Shown: positions 1 to 8,155 of the stretch, piece after piece | Layout of the letters: every line of letters begins with the position of its first letter | Position numbering within the stretch: position 1 is the first letter of the stretch | From: Massilia sp. Bi118 | GTDB lineage: Bacteria; Pseudomonadota; Gammaproteobacteria; Burkholderiales; Burkholderiaceae_D | DNA length: 64,000 nt | Direction: 5' to 3' | Assembly (NCBI RefSeq): GCF_918697865.1 | Contig: NZ_CAKKMV010000002.1 | Span: 186,001 to 250,000, forward strand | Notes under the pieces: generated by a model | Told to the model about the DNA's origin: nothing | The model's input: the letters and a program-made list of their open reading frames with translations, nothing else | Database searches by the model: none | Position numbers and translations under genes: made by a program

Positions 1-40
1 CGTTAGAGATCACTACGTGTGAACCTCGACTTTTTCAGCT

Positions 41-103
41 CGCTTGTCCAAGATTATGCACATGTCCACGGAACGTGGACGGGCAAAACTACTTGGACAA
101 GCG
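41..103. repeat. nested inverted repeat at window edge
   Basis: Outer arms at 41-52 (CGCTTGTCCAAG) and 92-103 are perfect 12-base inverted copies. Inside them a second palindrome pairs 64-70 (GTCCACG) with 74-80. The element lies just past the stop of the minus-strand acyltransferase gene and could be an RNA hairpin or a protein site. No T-tract follows on either strand, so it is not a classic terminator. No gene is supported in 1-148. Confidence 0.5.
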
Positions 104-148
104 CATAGGAACACATGCCGCTACAGCAATATCGTTCACTACGGCATA

Positions 149-1318
149 TCAGCCCGGATTGGAGACATGCCCCACTTTCTCATTATCGGCCCAATCGTTA
201 GCGGAAACAGAAAGAGGCTTTGATCCCGCCGCCGGAAACCACCGCGCACGCAGCCGCATGAACGGCGTCTCCACCACCCGATAAAGCACCCAGCCGCCGA
301 ACACGCCGGCCGCCATCACCGCCACGATGGTCAAGGGCGCCGCCGGATCGATACCCCGGCGTTCCAGTTCCGGCCGCAGCGCCATGAACACCGGCTTGTG
401 CACCAGGTAAACCGCATACGACCACAGCGCCAGGCTGGCCGCGCCGGGAATCCGGACGCGGTTGAGCAGCGAGCGCGGGCTGAGCGCCGCGCAGGTCAGC
501 AGGGCAAAGCTGATGGCGACCAGCGAGAAGCCGAAGGTCGAGGCCAGGTACGCGCTTGGCGCCTCGTTCTTCACGCCGTACAGCACCGCCGCCGCCATGG
601 CGATGCCAAGCGCCAGCAGCGCATTCCCGTGCTTCAGGACGCGTTCGAACTGCCGTGGATGAAAATTCTTCAGCATCGCGATGGCCACACCCGGCAGCAG
701 TTCGTCGAAGCGGGCGAAGGTGGCGTAGTACACCGGCGCCGCAAAAGCTTCCTGGCCGTTGATGAAAGCCAGACCGCGGTAGACCATGCCGGCCGCGATG
801 GCAGCAGCGATGGCGCACCACAGGAGGCGCGGCGAACGCCGCCTGCCCACCAGCGCCAGCACCGCCAGCGGCAGCACAAGATAAAACTGCTCCTCGATGC
901 ACAGCGACCACGAATGCGTGAAGGTCTCGCCGTACCGCAGGCCGAAGTTCTGGGTGAAGCTGAGATAACGCCAGGCCGGCGCCATGGTCTTGCCCCAGAT
1001 GACGCTGTGCGGCAGCAGCAGGTACACGGCCAGCACCACGTAATAGTTCGGCAGCGTGCGCAGCAGCCGGCGCGCGAAGAAGGCCTTCAGCGACAAGGGT
1101 TCGCCGCGCGCGGCGGGCGTCAGCAGCTGGTTGCCGATCAGGTAGCCGCTCAGGACAAAGAACAGGTCGACGCCGGCCCAGCCGACCTCGCCGATGAAGC
1201 CGAAGATGGAATCGCGGGCGACGAAGCCGTTGTAGTGCGACATGAGCACCAGCCCGATGGCGAGCGCGCGCAAGGTGTCCAGGCCCTTGAGCCGGGTGTT
1301 TTCTAGAGCAGGGTGCAT
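149..1318 (-). CDS. acyltransferase family 3 (OafA/YrhL-like) membrane protein
   Basis: A 389-residue integral membrane protein starting MHPALENTRLKGLDTLRALA. This is the typical opening of acyltransferase-3 proteins, which transfer acetyl or other acyl groups to cell-surface sugars. The family features are visible: the early R-A-L arginine, an SHY motif in helix 1, FFVLSGYLIG, and a later HSWSLCIEEQFYL block. About ten hydrophobic segments follow. The start at 1318 overlaps the stop of the response regulator gene by one base (TGATG), so it is probably co-translated with the two-component system. The longer open frame upstream is only a shadow of the regulator gene. The acceptor molecule cannot be told from sequence. 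Confidence 0.9.
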   Translation of the reverse strand: MHPALENTRLKGLDTLRALAIGLVLMSHYNGFVARDSIFGFIGEVGWAGVDLFFVLSGYLIGNQLLTPAARGEPLSLKAFFARRLLRTLPNYYVVLAVYLLLPHSVIWGKTMAPAWRYLSFTQNFGLRYGETFTHSWSLCIEEQFYLVLPLAVLALVGRRRSPRLLWCAIAAAIAAGMVYRGLAFINGQEAFAAPVYYATFARFDELLPGVAIAMLKNFHPRQFERVLKHGNALLALGIAMAAAVLYGVKNEAPSAYLASTFGFSLVAISFALLTCAALSPRSLLNRVRIPGAASLALWSYAVYLVHKPVFMALRPELERRGIDPAAPLTIVAVMAAGVFGGWVLYRVVETPFMRLRARWFPAAGSKPLSVSANDWADNEKVGHVSNPG

Positions 1319-2067
1319 CAGGCGGTTTTCTTGTTGAGGTGGTCGAGTGCATCCGCCAGCGCCGGCATGTAGGTGCGGCTGGCGCGCAGCAGGCTGCCGT
1401 CGCGCAGGCGCAGCAGGGCGTCGCGGTTGGTGAGGGCGCGCAGCTCGGCGATCATGTCGAGCCGCACGATGGTCGAGCGGTGCACGCGCTGGAACACGTG
1501 CGGATCGAGCTGCGTCGCCAGCGTATGCAGGCGTTCGCGCACCAGCCAGGTCTTGCCGGCGCTGTGCAGGGTGGCATAGTCGCCGTCGGCCTCGATGCGC
1601 TCGACCTCGGCGGCCGGCACCAGCAGCGTGCGCGCGCCGCTGCGCACCGTGAAGCTGCGCGTCCATTGCGCCGGCGCCGGGGTGGCGGCATCGTTGCGGC
1701 GATAGGGCCAGGCGCGCAGCGCGCGGTCCAGGGCTTCGTCCAGGCGCTCGTCGTCGACGGGTTTCAGCAGATAGTCGATGGCGGCCAGGTCGAAGGCCTG
1801 CAGCGCGAAATTGTCCCAGGCGGTCAGCAGGACCGCCATCGGACGCTGGCGCGGCGGCAGTGAGGCCAGCACCTCGATGCCGCTCTTGCCCGGCATCTGG
1901 ACGTCCATGAACACCAGGTCCGGGCGCAGCGCCGCGATGCCTGCGGCGGCACTGTCGCCGTCGCCGTATTCCGCGACCAGCTCGAATTCGCCGCGCTGCG
2001 CGAGCCGGACCTTGACCGCCAGCCGCGCCAGCGGTTCGTCGTCGACGATGGCGACGCGGATCTTCAT
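1318..2067 (-). CDS. LytTR-family response regulator (LytR/AlgR type)
   Basis: A 249-residue regulator. The receiver domain (about 3-120) has acidic residues D9/D10, phospho-acceptor D55 in FMDVQMPG and the LLKP lysine motif. The LytTR DNA-binding domain (about 135-245) carries the VERIEADGDYATLH and FQRVHRSTIV signatures. It overlaps the histidine kinase gene by four bases (ATGA at 2064-2067) and its stop abuts the acyltransferase start, which suggests one operon and a possible target. LytTR regulators usually bind direct repeats upstream of envelope or virulence genes. The target here is inferred only from position. Confidence 0.93.
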   Translation of the reverse strand: MKIRVAIVDDEPLARLAVKVRLAQRGEFELVAEYGDGDSAAAGIAALRPDLVFMDVQMPGKSGIEVLASLPPRQRPMAVLLTAWDNFALQAFDLAAIDYLLKPVDDERLDEALDRALRAWPYRRNDAATPAPAQWTRSFTVRSGARTLLVPAAEVERIEADGDYATLHSAGKTWLVRERLHTLATQLDPHVFQRVHRSTIVRLDMIAELRALTNRDALLRLRDGSLLRASRTYMPALADALDHLNKKTA

Positions 2068-3101
2068 GCGGCGGCGTCCACGCAGCGCAGGGGCAGGGCG
2101 ATGCGCACGCCGAAGCGGCCGTCCTCGTCCCAGCCGGCATCGACCTGCTGGGCGTCGCCGTACAGGTGGCGCAGGCGCTGGCCCACGTTCGCCAGGCCGA
2201 TGCCGCCGCCGCTTTCCTGCACCGGCTGGCGGCCGTCGTTGCGCACCTCGACCAGCAGGCGAGCGGCCTCGCGCTCGACGCGGATGTCGAGCCGGCCAGG
2301 CATGGCCAGGGGCGCGATGCCGTGGCGGATCGCATTCTCGACCAGGGGCTGCAGCATCAGGTAGGGCACGGCGTTGTCGAGCAGGTCGGGGCCGGCCTTC
2401 ATCGTCAGGCGCAGGCGTTCGCCGAGGCGCGCCTTTTCGATTTCCAGATACGCTTCCGTCAGCGCCAGTTCCTCGGCCAGCGAGTGCTCGTGGCGGCCGT
2501 CGTGGGCGAGAGTGGCGCGCAGGAAGTCGGACACGCAGGCGAGCATGCGATTGGCTTCGCGGTTGGCCTGGTTCGACACCAGCGCGGAGATCGCGTTCAG
2601 GGAGTTGAACAGGAAGTGGGGATTGACCTGGAGGCGCAACGCGCGCAATTCGGCGTCGCGGGCCGCCGCCTGCGCCTGCGCCAGGTGGAGCTGGGCGCGC
2701 TGCAGCGACAGATAGTAGGCCGCCACCGCGTGCACCGCACAGAACGCGATCAGGGCCAGCCAGCAGCTGTCCAGCCCCGCGAACAGCAGGCCCCATTGGT
2801 AGCCGGTTTCCAGCCCGAGTTCGATGGCCAGGCGCTGGCCGAGCAGGGAATTGAAGACCGACATCGCATAGCTCGCCGCCAGCAGGACGAGGGCCGTCGG
2901 CAGCCAGCGCCACTCGCGCCGCCACGCCGCCCGCTGCAGCATCGCCAGCGGCGCCAGCCATGCCAGGCAGGCGACGAAGTAGAGCGTGCGGAAGGCGGTG
3001 GCGTAGCCGTGGCCGACGGACGGCAGCCCGAGGATGGCCATGCAGGCGCACACCGGCAGGGCGGCGAGCACGGGGACGAGCAGCGGCGTTTCGACTTTCA
3101 T
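2064..3101 (-). CDS. LytS/YehU-type sensor histidine kinase
   Basis: A 345-residue membrane kinase partner of the adjacent LytTR regulator. The first 130 residues hold about four hydrophobic segments, followed by a coiled region (about 132-155). The His_kinase domain has the phospho-acceptor H162 in LQVNPHFLFNSLNAI. The ATP-binding part shows the N-box LQPLVENAIRHG (about 250-261) and the G-box GGGIGLANVGQRL (about 298-310). There is no separate extracellular sensor domain, so the signal is probably read by the membrane segments. First gene of the three-gene unit kinase-regulator-acyltransferase. Confidence 0.93.
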   Translation of the reverse strand: MKVETPLLVPVLAALPVCACMAILGLPSVGHGYATAFRTLYFVACLAWLAPLAMLQRAAWRREWRWLPTALVLLAASYAMSVFNSLLGQRLAIELGLETGYQWGLLFAGLDSCWLALIAFCAVHAVAAYYLSLQRAQLHLAQAQAAARDAELRALRLQVNPHFLFNSLNAISALVSNQANREANRMLACVSDFLRATLAHDGRHEHSLAEELALTEAYLEIEKARLGERLRLTMKAGPDLLDNAVPYLMLQPLVENAIRHGIAPLAMPGRLDIRVEREAARLLVEVRNDGRQPVQESGGGIGLANVGQRLRHLYGDAQQVDAGWDEDGRFGVRIALPLRCVDAAA

Positions 3102-3118
3102 GCAGCGATTCTAATGCC

Positions 3119-3622
3119 TTAGCGGCCCATCGAAAACAGCATCGAACTGATTTTCCAGCCGTCTTCCGCGCGCACCAGCTGCCAGGTTTCGCTTCCGCGG
3201 TTGGTGACCTTGCCGTCTTGCAGGAAGTCGAAGTCGAACCAGACCGAGGCCACGGCGCCGTTGGTGTCGATGCGCACGTTGTAGAAGCGCTCTTCGATCG
3301 GCTTCGGTGCGTTCTGCACGAACTCGGCGAACTTCCTCCAGCTGTCCGGCATCACCTTTCGCGCCTTCGGATTGCGCGCCTTGACGGTGGCCCAGGTGGC
3401 GTCGTCCACGGCGGCCACCGACAGCCAGCTGTCGTGGTCCTGCAGGAACAGGCTGCCGAGGGTCTTGCCGTCGTGGGCGATGATGGCCGCCTTGAACTGT
3501 TCGACGACCTGGTTGATGGCCGCGACATCGGCCGCGTGGGCATTGTCCTTGACGGCGTCGGCGGCATGCACCGGGGCGGCCAGGGAGGCGGCGAGGAGGA
3601 TGGGCGAAAGGAATGCGCGCAT
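3119..3622 (-). CDS. secreted SnoaL/NTF2-like protein
   Basis: A 167-residue protein. The start at 3622 is chosen because AGGAG lies just upstream and it gives a clean signal peptide (MRAFLSPILLAASLAAPVHA). The mature part reads like the DUF4440/SnoaL NTF2-like fold: an early VAAINQVVEQFKAAIIAHDG helix, then strands with VWFDFDFLQDGKVTNRG and a final ETWQLVRAEDGWKISSM. Such proteins are periplasmic in this setting and bind small ligands or act as enzymes. No catalytic assignment is possible. It ends 17 bases before the histidine kinase start on the same strand. Confidence 0.8.
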   Translation of the reverse strand: MRAFLSPILLAASLAAPVHAADAVKDNAHAADVAAINQVVEQFKAAIIAHDGKTLGSLFLQDHDSWLSVAAVDDATWATVKARNPKARKVMPDSWRKFAEFVQNAPKPIEERFYNVRIDTNGAVASVWFDFDFLQDGKVTNRGSETWQLVRAEDGWKISSMLFSMGR

Positions 3623-3736
3623 GGGAACTCCTGTGGTGGAAAGTTCCCAAGCTAGAGGGCAGCGGGCCGGCGGTCCAGCGGAATGCGCCGACCCGTGCAT
3701 GGCTTGCGGTGAACGGTGCGCCGTGAGCGGTCAGCC

Positions 3737-4810
3737 TTAGCGCAGCACCTGCAAGGCGTCGACGATGCGGACATCGTGCATCTGGTTCAGGTAAGCCTCC
3801 AGGTAGCCTTTATGCGAAGCGCCGACGATGACCAGGGTGCGGCCGCCCGGCTGCCCTGCGATGGCGTCGCGGATGTTCGAGGCCATGCGCAGGTTGCGGG
3901 TCTCCCAGTAGCCCACGTACTGGCGGCCGAACTGCTGCGGCGAGCCTTCCTCGAGCGCCGCGCCGAAGTCGCCGTCGAACACGACTTTCGCCTGGGCCGG
4001 CTCGTTGTAGACGCGGTACATCGCCAGCACGCCTTCGGCATCGCCGAGCTTCGCGTGCAGGGCCTGGTCGCGCTGCTTGCGGCTGGCGTTGGTGGCGTTG
4101 TTCCAGGCCTTGCCGATCGCCTCGCCCCAGCCCTTCTCGTCCGCGACCATGATGTCCGAGGTGTGGTCGTCCATCGCGACCACCCGCTCCAGGCCCAGCG
4201 CGGCGGCCACCGGCGCTGCGATCAGGGTGTCTTCGTTACGCCGGCTCCGCTGCTTCTCGAGCACCGCGACCAGGGTCGCGTCGAGGCCATCGCCGGCGTG
4301 GCGCTCGGCTTCCGGCAGGCGCAGCCACTGCACCAGCGCCGAGGCGCGCTCGCCGCCGGCCAGGAACACGGCGGCCAGGCGGCGCCGCTGCGATGGGGAA
4401 GGCGAGGCCGGCCAGGCGGCCAGCAGGCGTTCGGCTTCGGCGCTTGCGGCGGGCACGTCCATGCCGGTGGCGGCGCGCGCCGGCGCCGGGTCCCAGCAGT
4501 AGTCACTTACGGTGTCCTTGTAGCGGTGCGGGAAGCGGCGCGCATGGTCGCACTGCATGCCGGACAGCGCCTCGATGGCGATGATGCGCGGCTTCCAGGC
4601 GGCCAGTCGTTCGTTCAGCAGGCGCAGGCTGGCGGGTTGAAAAGGCTCCTTCAGTCCCGACAGGTGGGCTGTACCCAGCACCAGCACCTCGTTCTGCACA
4701 CCCTTCGCCGGGCCTTTCAGCTTGCTCGGGTCGAAGATGTTCTGCGCGTGCGTGGTGGCGGCGCACAGCATGGCGGCGGCCGCCAGCAGGCCGATTGCTC
4801 GTTTCAGCAT
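3737..4810 (-). CDS. secreted DUF5694/TraB-like protein
   Basis: A 357-residue exported protein. Signal peptide MLKRAIGLLAAAAMLCAATTHA. The mature part opens with EVLVLGTAHLSG and ends with NIRDAIAGQ...LVIVGASHKGYLEAYL. These GTAH and GASH histidine motifs at both ends recall the TraB/TiKi/Pfam DUF5694 clan of proposed metallo-hydrolases. The start at 4810 follows AAAGGA; an alternative ATG at 4828 overlaps the stop of the ABC permease gene (ATGA), giving six more residues. Either way it appears to be the last gene of the ABC transporter operon. Function unproven. Confidence 0.75.
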   Translation of the reverse strand: MLKRAIGLLAAAAMLCAATTHAQNIFDPSKLKGPAKGVQNEVLVLGTAHLSGLKEPFQPASLRLLNERLAAWKPRIIAIEALSGMQCDHARRFPHRYKDTVSDYCWDPAPARAATGMDVPAASAEAERLLAAWPASPSPSQRRRLAAVFLAGGERASALVQWLRLPEAERHAGDGLDATLVAVLEKQRSRRNEDTLIAAPVAAALGLERVVAMDDHTSDIMVADEKGWGEAIGKAWNNATNASRKQRDQALHAKLGDAEGVLAMYRVYNEPAQAKVVFDGDFGAALEEGSPQQFGRQYVGYWETRNLRMASNIRDAIAGQPGGRTLVIVGASHKGYLEAYLNQMHDVRIVDALQVLR

Positions 4811-4824
4811 TCGATCGTTTCCTT

Positions 4825-6387
4825 TCATGAGAAGTTGCGGTGGCGATTACACAGATGCCCGCCCCAGGCGGCAGCGATGCCCACGGCCAGCCAGGTCAGC
4901 ACCGAGGCCGCGGTCGCCGTCCCGTGGAAGCCGACGACGTCGGCCAGCGCCACGTTGTTGACCTGGACGCCGATGTACAGCCCGAGCAGGAACAGCACCA
5001 GGAAGGTGCGTCCGGTGCCGCTGCTGCGGCCCAGCAGGCTGGCCAGGGCGGCCAGTGCGAGCACGCCGGCCAGCAGGGCGCCGGCGCGCAGCGGGCTTGA
5101 TGCGCCCAGGCGCAGCATGGCCACGCCGGTGAACATCAGGCCCAGGACGACGATGGCCGCCAGCTGGCGCCAGTAGCGGCGCGCGCTGCCGCCGGGAAGG
5201 GCGGCGCCAAGCAGGGCGCAGCCGGCATCGCCGTCGCGGGTCGGCAGGTCGCTCACCAGCACGCCCCAGCAGGCCACGCAGGCCAGCGCCAGCGGCGGCA
5301 GCGCATGCAGGTCGACGGCCAGCGCCGCCACCGATGCCGCCAGCAGCAGGGCGATCGCCGCCGGCGCCGAGGCCAGGGTCAGGGCAACGTCGGCCAGGGC
5401 CTGGCCGGCCATGCCGGGCAGGCGCGCGGACAGCGCAAACAGCGGCTGCGTCAAGCGCGCCAGCGGGCGCAGCCAGCCGTTGAGCAGGGCCAGCGGCGAG
5501 CGCCGTGCGCGCGAGCGTGCCGGCCTGACGCGGTCGGGCGAATAGCGGTGGAACAGGCGCACCGCCGGCAGCAGCGGCAGGCAGGCCAGCAAGGTCGTGA
5601 CGCAGCGGGTCGCGATCGTCGCGCCGTCCCACATCCAGGAAGGCAGTGTGATCGGCGCAAGCTTCGGATCGAAATCGCCGATCCCGAGCATGATGCTGTG
5701 GATGTCCAGGTGGTGCGAGAACAGGGTGACGATGGCGCTCATGCCGCTGAAGTCGACGGGAATGGCGGCCGGCGGACCCGCGCTTTCGGTCACCGCAGGC
5801 AGCATCGCCATCTGGCCGACCCAGAGCAGGAAGTAGAGCAGGTCGCCGCGCTTGCCCATCAGCGGGGCCCAGCTGTCGAACAGCGTGGCGCAGCTGGCCG
5901 TGAACAGGATCATCGGACCCAGCACCAGCAGATAGGTCTGCAGGTAGACCAGCGGCTCGATCGCCCCCTCGCCGCGCACGGCGTGGCAGACCAGCACGGT
6001 GGCCATGAAGGCGCCGGCCAGCGCGGCCAGGTAGAGCACGCCGCCGCACCAGCGGCCGATGATGCACAGGGCGTTGCCGGCCTGGCTGGCGCCGATCACG
6101 CCGCCCAGGCCACTGCGCAGGTCTTCGCCCATGCGTCCGCGCAGCAGGTAGAAGCCGGCCAGCGCGAACAGCAGGGTCGCCTGCGAGGCGCTGCCCAGCG
6201 CCAGCGCGGAACTCGTGTAGCGCACGCGCGCCCCGCCGGCCGAGATCAAGGTGTGGCCGCCGGCCGGATCGGAAATCACCAGCCAGCTGATCGCCACCAC
6301 GACCAGCAGCGTCGCCAGCGTCGACAGCCGGCGCAGGCGCAGCCGCGCTTCCAGCAAGGCCAGCGTGCGGACCGCGTACGCGCTCAT
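4825..6387 (-). CDS. ABC-2 type transporter permease (about 12 membrane segments)
   Basis: A 520-residue integral membrane protein starting MSAYAVRTLALLEARLRLRR. It has roughly twelve hydrophobic segments in two halves, separated by a basic cytoplasmic stretch around residues 275-310 (RPARSRARRSP). The length is that of a fused double permease such as those in CcmB/NatB-like exporters. The start at 6387 overlaps the stop of the ATPase gene by four bases. With the ATPase it should form a complete exporter. The substrate is unknown. Confidence 0.85.
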   Translation of the reverse strand: MSAYAVRTLALLEARLRLRRLSTLATLLVVVAISWLVISDPAGGHTLISAGGARVRYTSSALALGSASQATLLFALAGFYLLRGRMGEDLRSGLGGVIGASQAGNALCIIGRWCGGVLYLAALAGAFMATVLVCHAVRGEGAIEPLVYLQTYLLVLGPMILFTASCATLFDSWAPLMGKRGDLLYFLLWVGQMAMLPAVTESAGPPAAIPVDFSGMSAIVTLFSHHLDIHSIMLGIGDFDPKLAPITLPSWMWDGATIATRCVTTLLACLPLLPAVRLFHRYSPDRVRPARSRARRSPLALLNGWLRPLARLTQPLFALSARLPGMAGQALADVALTLASAPAAIALLLAASVAALAVDLHALPPLALACVACWGVLVSDLPTRDGDAGCALLGAALPGGSARRYWRQLAAIVVLGLMFTGVAMLRLGASSPLRAGALLAGVLALAALASLLGRSSGTGRTFLVLFLLGLYIGVQVNNVALADVVGFHGTATAASVLTWLAVGIAAAWGGHLCNRHRNFS

Positions 6388-7250
6388 GCGGCTTCCTTCA
6401 CCGCATAGCGTTGCGCCATCAGCGCTTCCTCCAGGCTCGGCTCGGACGGCGTCGCGCCGGAGCAGGGCAGGCTGGGATGGGCGATCCGCAGCGCCATCCG
6501 CCCGCCCTGGCGCGCGGCGTGCAGCACGTGGGTGGTGGCGCGCAGGATCTCGTATTCGTCGTGGTCGACGTTGGCTGACCATACCTGGCCGCGCGCGCGG
6601 CCGAGGATCGCATCCGGCGTGTCGCAGGCGACCAGGCTGCCGTTGCGCATGATGGCCAACCGCCCGGCGATGCTCTCGACGTCGGACACGATGTGGGTCG
6701 AGATGATGACCAGCTTGTTGAAGCCCAGCTCCGCCAGCAGGTTGCGGAAGCGCAGCCGTTCTTCCGGATCGAGGCCGGCGGTGGGTTCGTCGACCACCAG
6801 CACGTCCGGGTCGTTCAGCAGGGCCTGGGCGATGCCGAGGCGGCGCAGCATGCCGCCCGAGAAAGTGCTGGCCTGGCGCCCGGCCTGGTCGTGCAGGTTG
6901 ACCAGTTCGAGCAGGCGGCGGATGCGGGCCGGATCGCGCACGCCCTTGAGGGCGGCGAAGTACTGCATGAATTCGAGCGCCGAGACGTTGCGGTAGACGC
7001 CGAAGTCCTGCGGCAGGTAGCCCAGGCGGCGCCGGATCGTCTCCGGTTTCGCGACGATGTCCTGGCCATCGAACAGGATGCTGCCGCTGGTCGGTTTGGT
7101 GAGCGTGGCGATCATCTGCATCAGCGTGGTCTTGCCGGCGCCGTTGTGGCCGATCAGGCCGACCACGCCGGGTTCCAGGCGCAGCGATAAATCGGCGACC
7201 GCTGTGACCTGTTTGCCGAAGGATTTGGTGACGTCCTGCAGTTCCAGCAT
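6384..7250 (-). CDS. ABC transporter ATP-binding protein
   Basis: A 288-residue ATPase. Walker A GHNGAGKT at 34-41, Q-loop LPQDFG near 79-84, signature FSGGM at 130-134 and Walker B VLVVDEP at 150-156, then a switch histidine in STHIVSDVE. The start at 7250 is preceded by GGAG; a longer frame back to 7349 has no such support. The C-terminal 70 residues are typical of the NatA/CcmA-like exporter class. First gene of the ATPase-permease-DUF5694 operon. Confidence 0.92.
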   Translation of the reverse strand: MLELQDVTKSFGKQVTAVADLSLRLEPGVVGLIGHNGAGKTTLMQMIATLTKPTSGSILFDGQDIVAKPETIRRRLGYLPQDFGVYRNVSALEFMQYFAALKGVRDPARIRRLLELVNLHDQAGRQASTFSGGMLRRLGIAQALLNDPDVLVVDEPTAGLDPEERLRFRNLLAELGFNKLVIISTHIVSDVESIAGRLAIMRNGSLVACDTPDAILGRARGQVWSANVDHDEYEILRATTHVLHAARQGGRMALRIAHPSLPCSGATPSEPSLEEALMAQRYAVKEAA

Positions 7251-7414
7251 GATGCGCTCCGACCAGTGGGGATACGCTACTGTAGGCCGGGGCAAGCGTC
7301 CGGGTGTCCGCGATGCGACAGGCTGTATGTTTTGCGGTATGAACGGCAAGGGCGCCGAATTTCCCCCCTCGGTGTGGCCGGACTTTCAGGCGCGCCTGCT
7401 TCTACACTGGCGGT

Positions 7415-8155
7415 ATGAAAAAATATCTCTCGACCCTGATGCTGGCCACCTGCCTGGTCATCGACGCCCAGGCCCAGTCCTTCGGCGACTTCCTGAAATC
7501 CGCCGCCGGCGAGGTGGCCAAGAACCTCGTCACCAACTCCGCCACCAAGGCGATGGCGCCGAATGCCGAGGCGGCGAAGGCGCCTGCCGCAGCGGACGCC
7601 GATCCAGCCGCCGCCCTGGCCGCCGCCGCAGCGCCCACGGTCGCGGCCGCACCCGCGCTGCCGCCCGGCTGCAAGCGCATCAAGGGGGCAAACCTCAGCG
7701 TCGGCCCCAAACCAGATGATTTCGAGCCCGCCATCCTGTGGCCGGAAAACACGCAATGCCCGGTCGGCCGCTTCGGCGATTTCGAATTCAAGCAGGCCCA
7801 GGCCGCGAAGAGCGCTTTCCGCGAAGCCAGCGCCTATCCGTGCAACGACTGCGAAGGCGGCAAGTATTTCGACGCCTGGGGCGGCCGTTCGCTGGTCAGG
7901 AACGGCGGCGACTATGCGAAGGAATTCCCGAAGATGCTGATCGCCCTGGAGAAGGGCAAGAGCCTGGGCTGGAAGGGGACGAAGTACAGCGTGAGCATCA
8001 CTGCCATCGGCGAGCAGCCGGTCGGCGAGACGCCCTGCAAGCAGTTCCACTACACGCTGAAGCAGGGCGCCAGGACCGTCGCGGAATACGACGGCATGTA
8101 CTGCAAGTGGCAGGGCGCTTACTCGTCCGAAGCGACCTGGCACGAGACGGTTTAA
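7415..8155 (+). CDS. secreted hypothetical protein
   Basis: A 246-residue protein I do not recognise. It begins with a signal peptide (MKKYLSTLMLATCLVIDAQA). An Ala/Pro-rich linker (about 52-82) follows, then a globular part with several cysteines, including CNDCEGGKYFDAWGG, that could form disulfides in the periplasm. Its last four bases overlap the 3' end of the convergent CorC-type gene. Confidence 0.7.
   Translation: MKKYLSTLMLATCLVIDAQAQSFGDFLKSAAGEVAKNLVTNSATKAMAPNAEAAKAPAAADADPAAALAAAAAPTVAAAPALPPGCKRIKGANLSVGPKPDDFEPAILWPENTQCPVGRFGDFEFKQAQAAKSAFREASAYPCNDCEGGKYFDAWGGRSLVRNGGDYAKEFPKMLIALEKGKSLGWKGTKYSVSITAIGEQPVGETPCKQFHYTLKQGARTVAEYDGMYCKWQGAYSSEATWHETV

Noticed and set aside
75..284. 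69-codon open frame on the + strand at the window start
   Set aside because: It runs across the nested palindrome and then antisense to the conserved acyltransferase end; no ribosome binding site or domain.
149..2335. 728-codon minus-strand frame suggesting a fusion of an arginine-rich protein to the acyltransferase
   Set aside because: The first part is an out-of-frame reading of the response regulator and kinase genes; the true start is at 1318.
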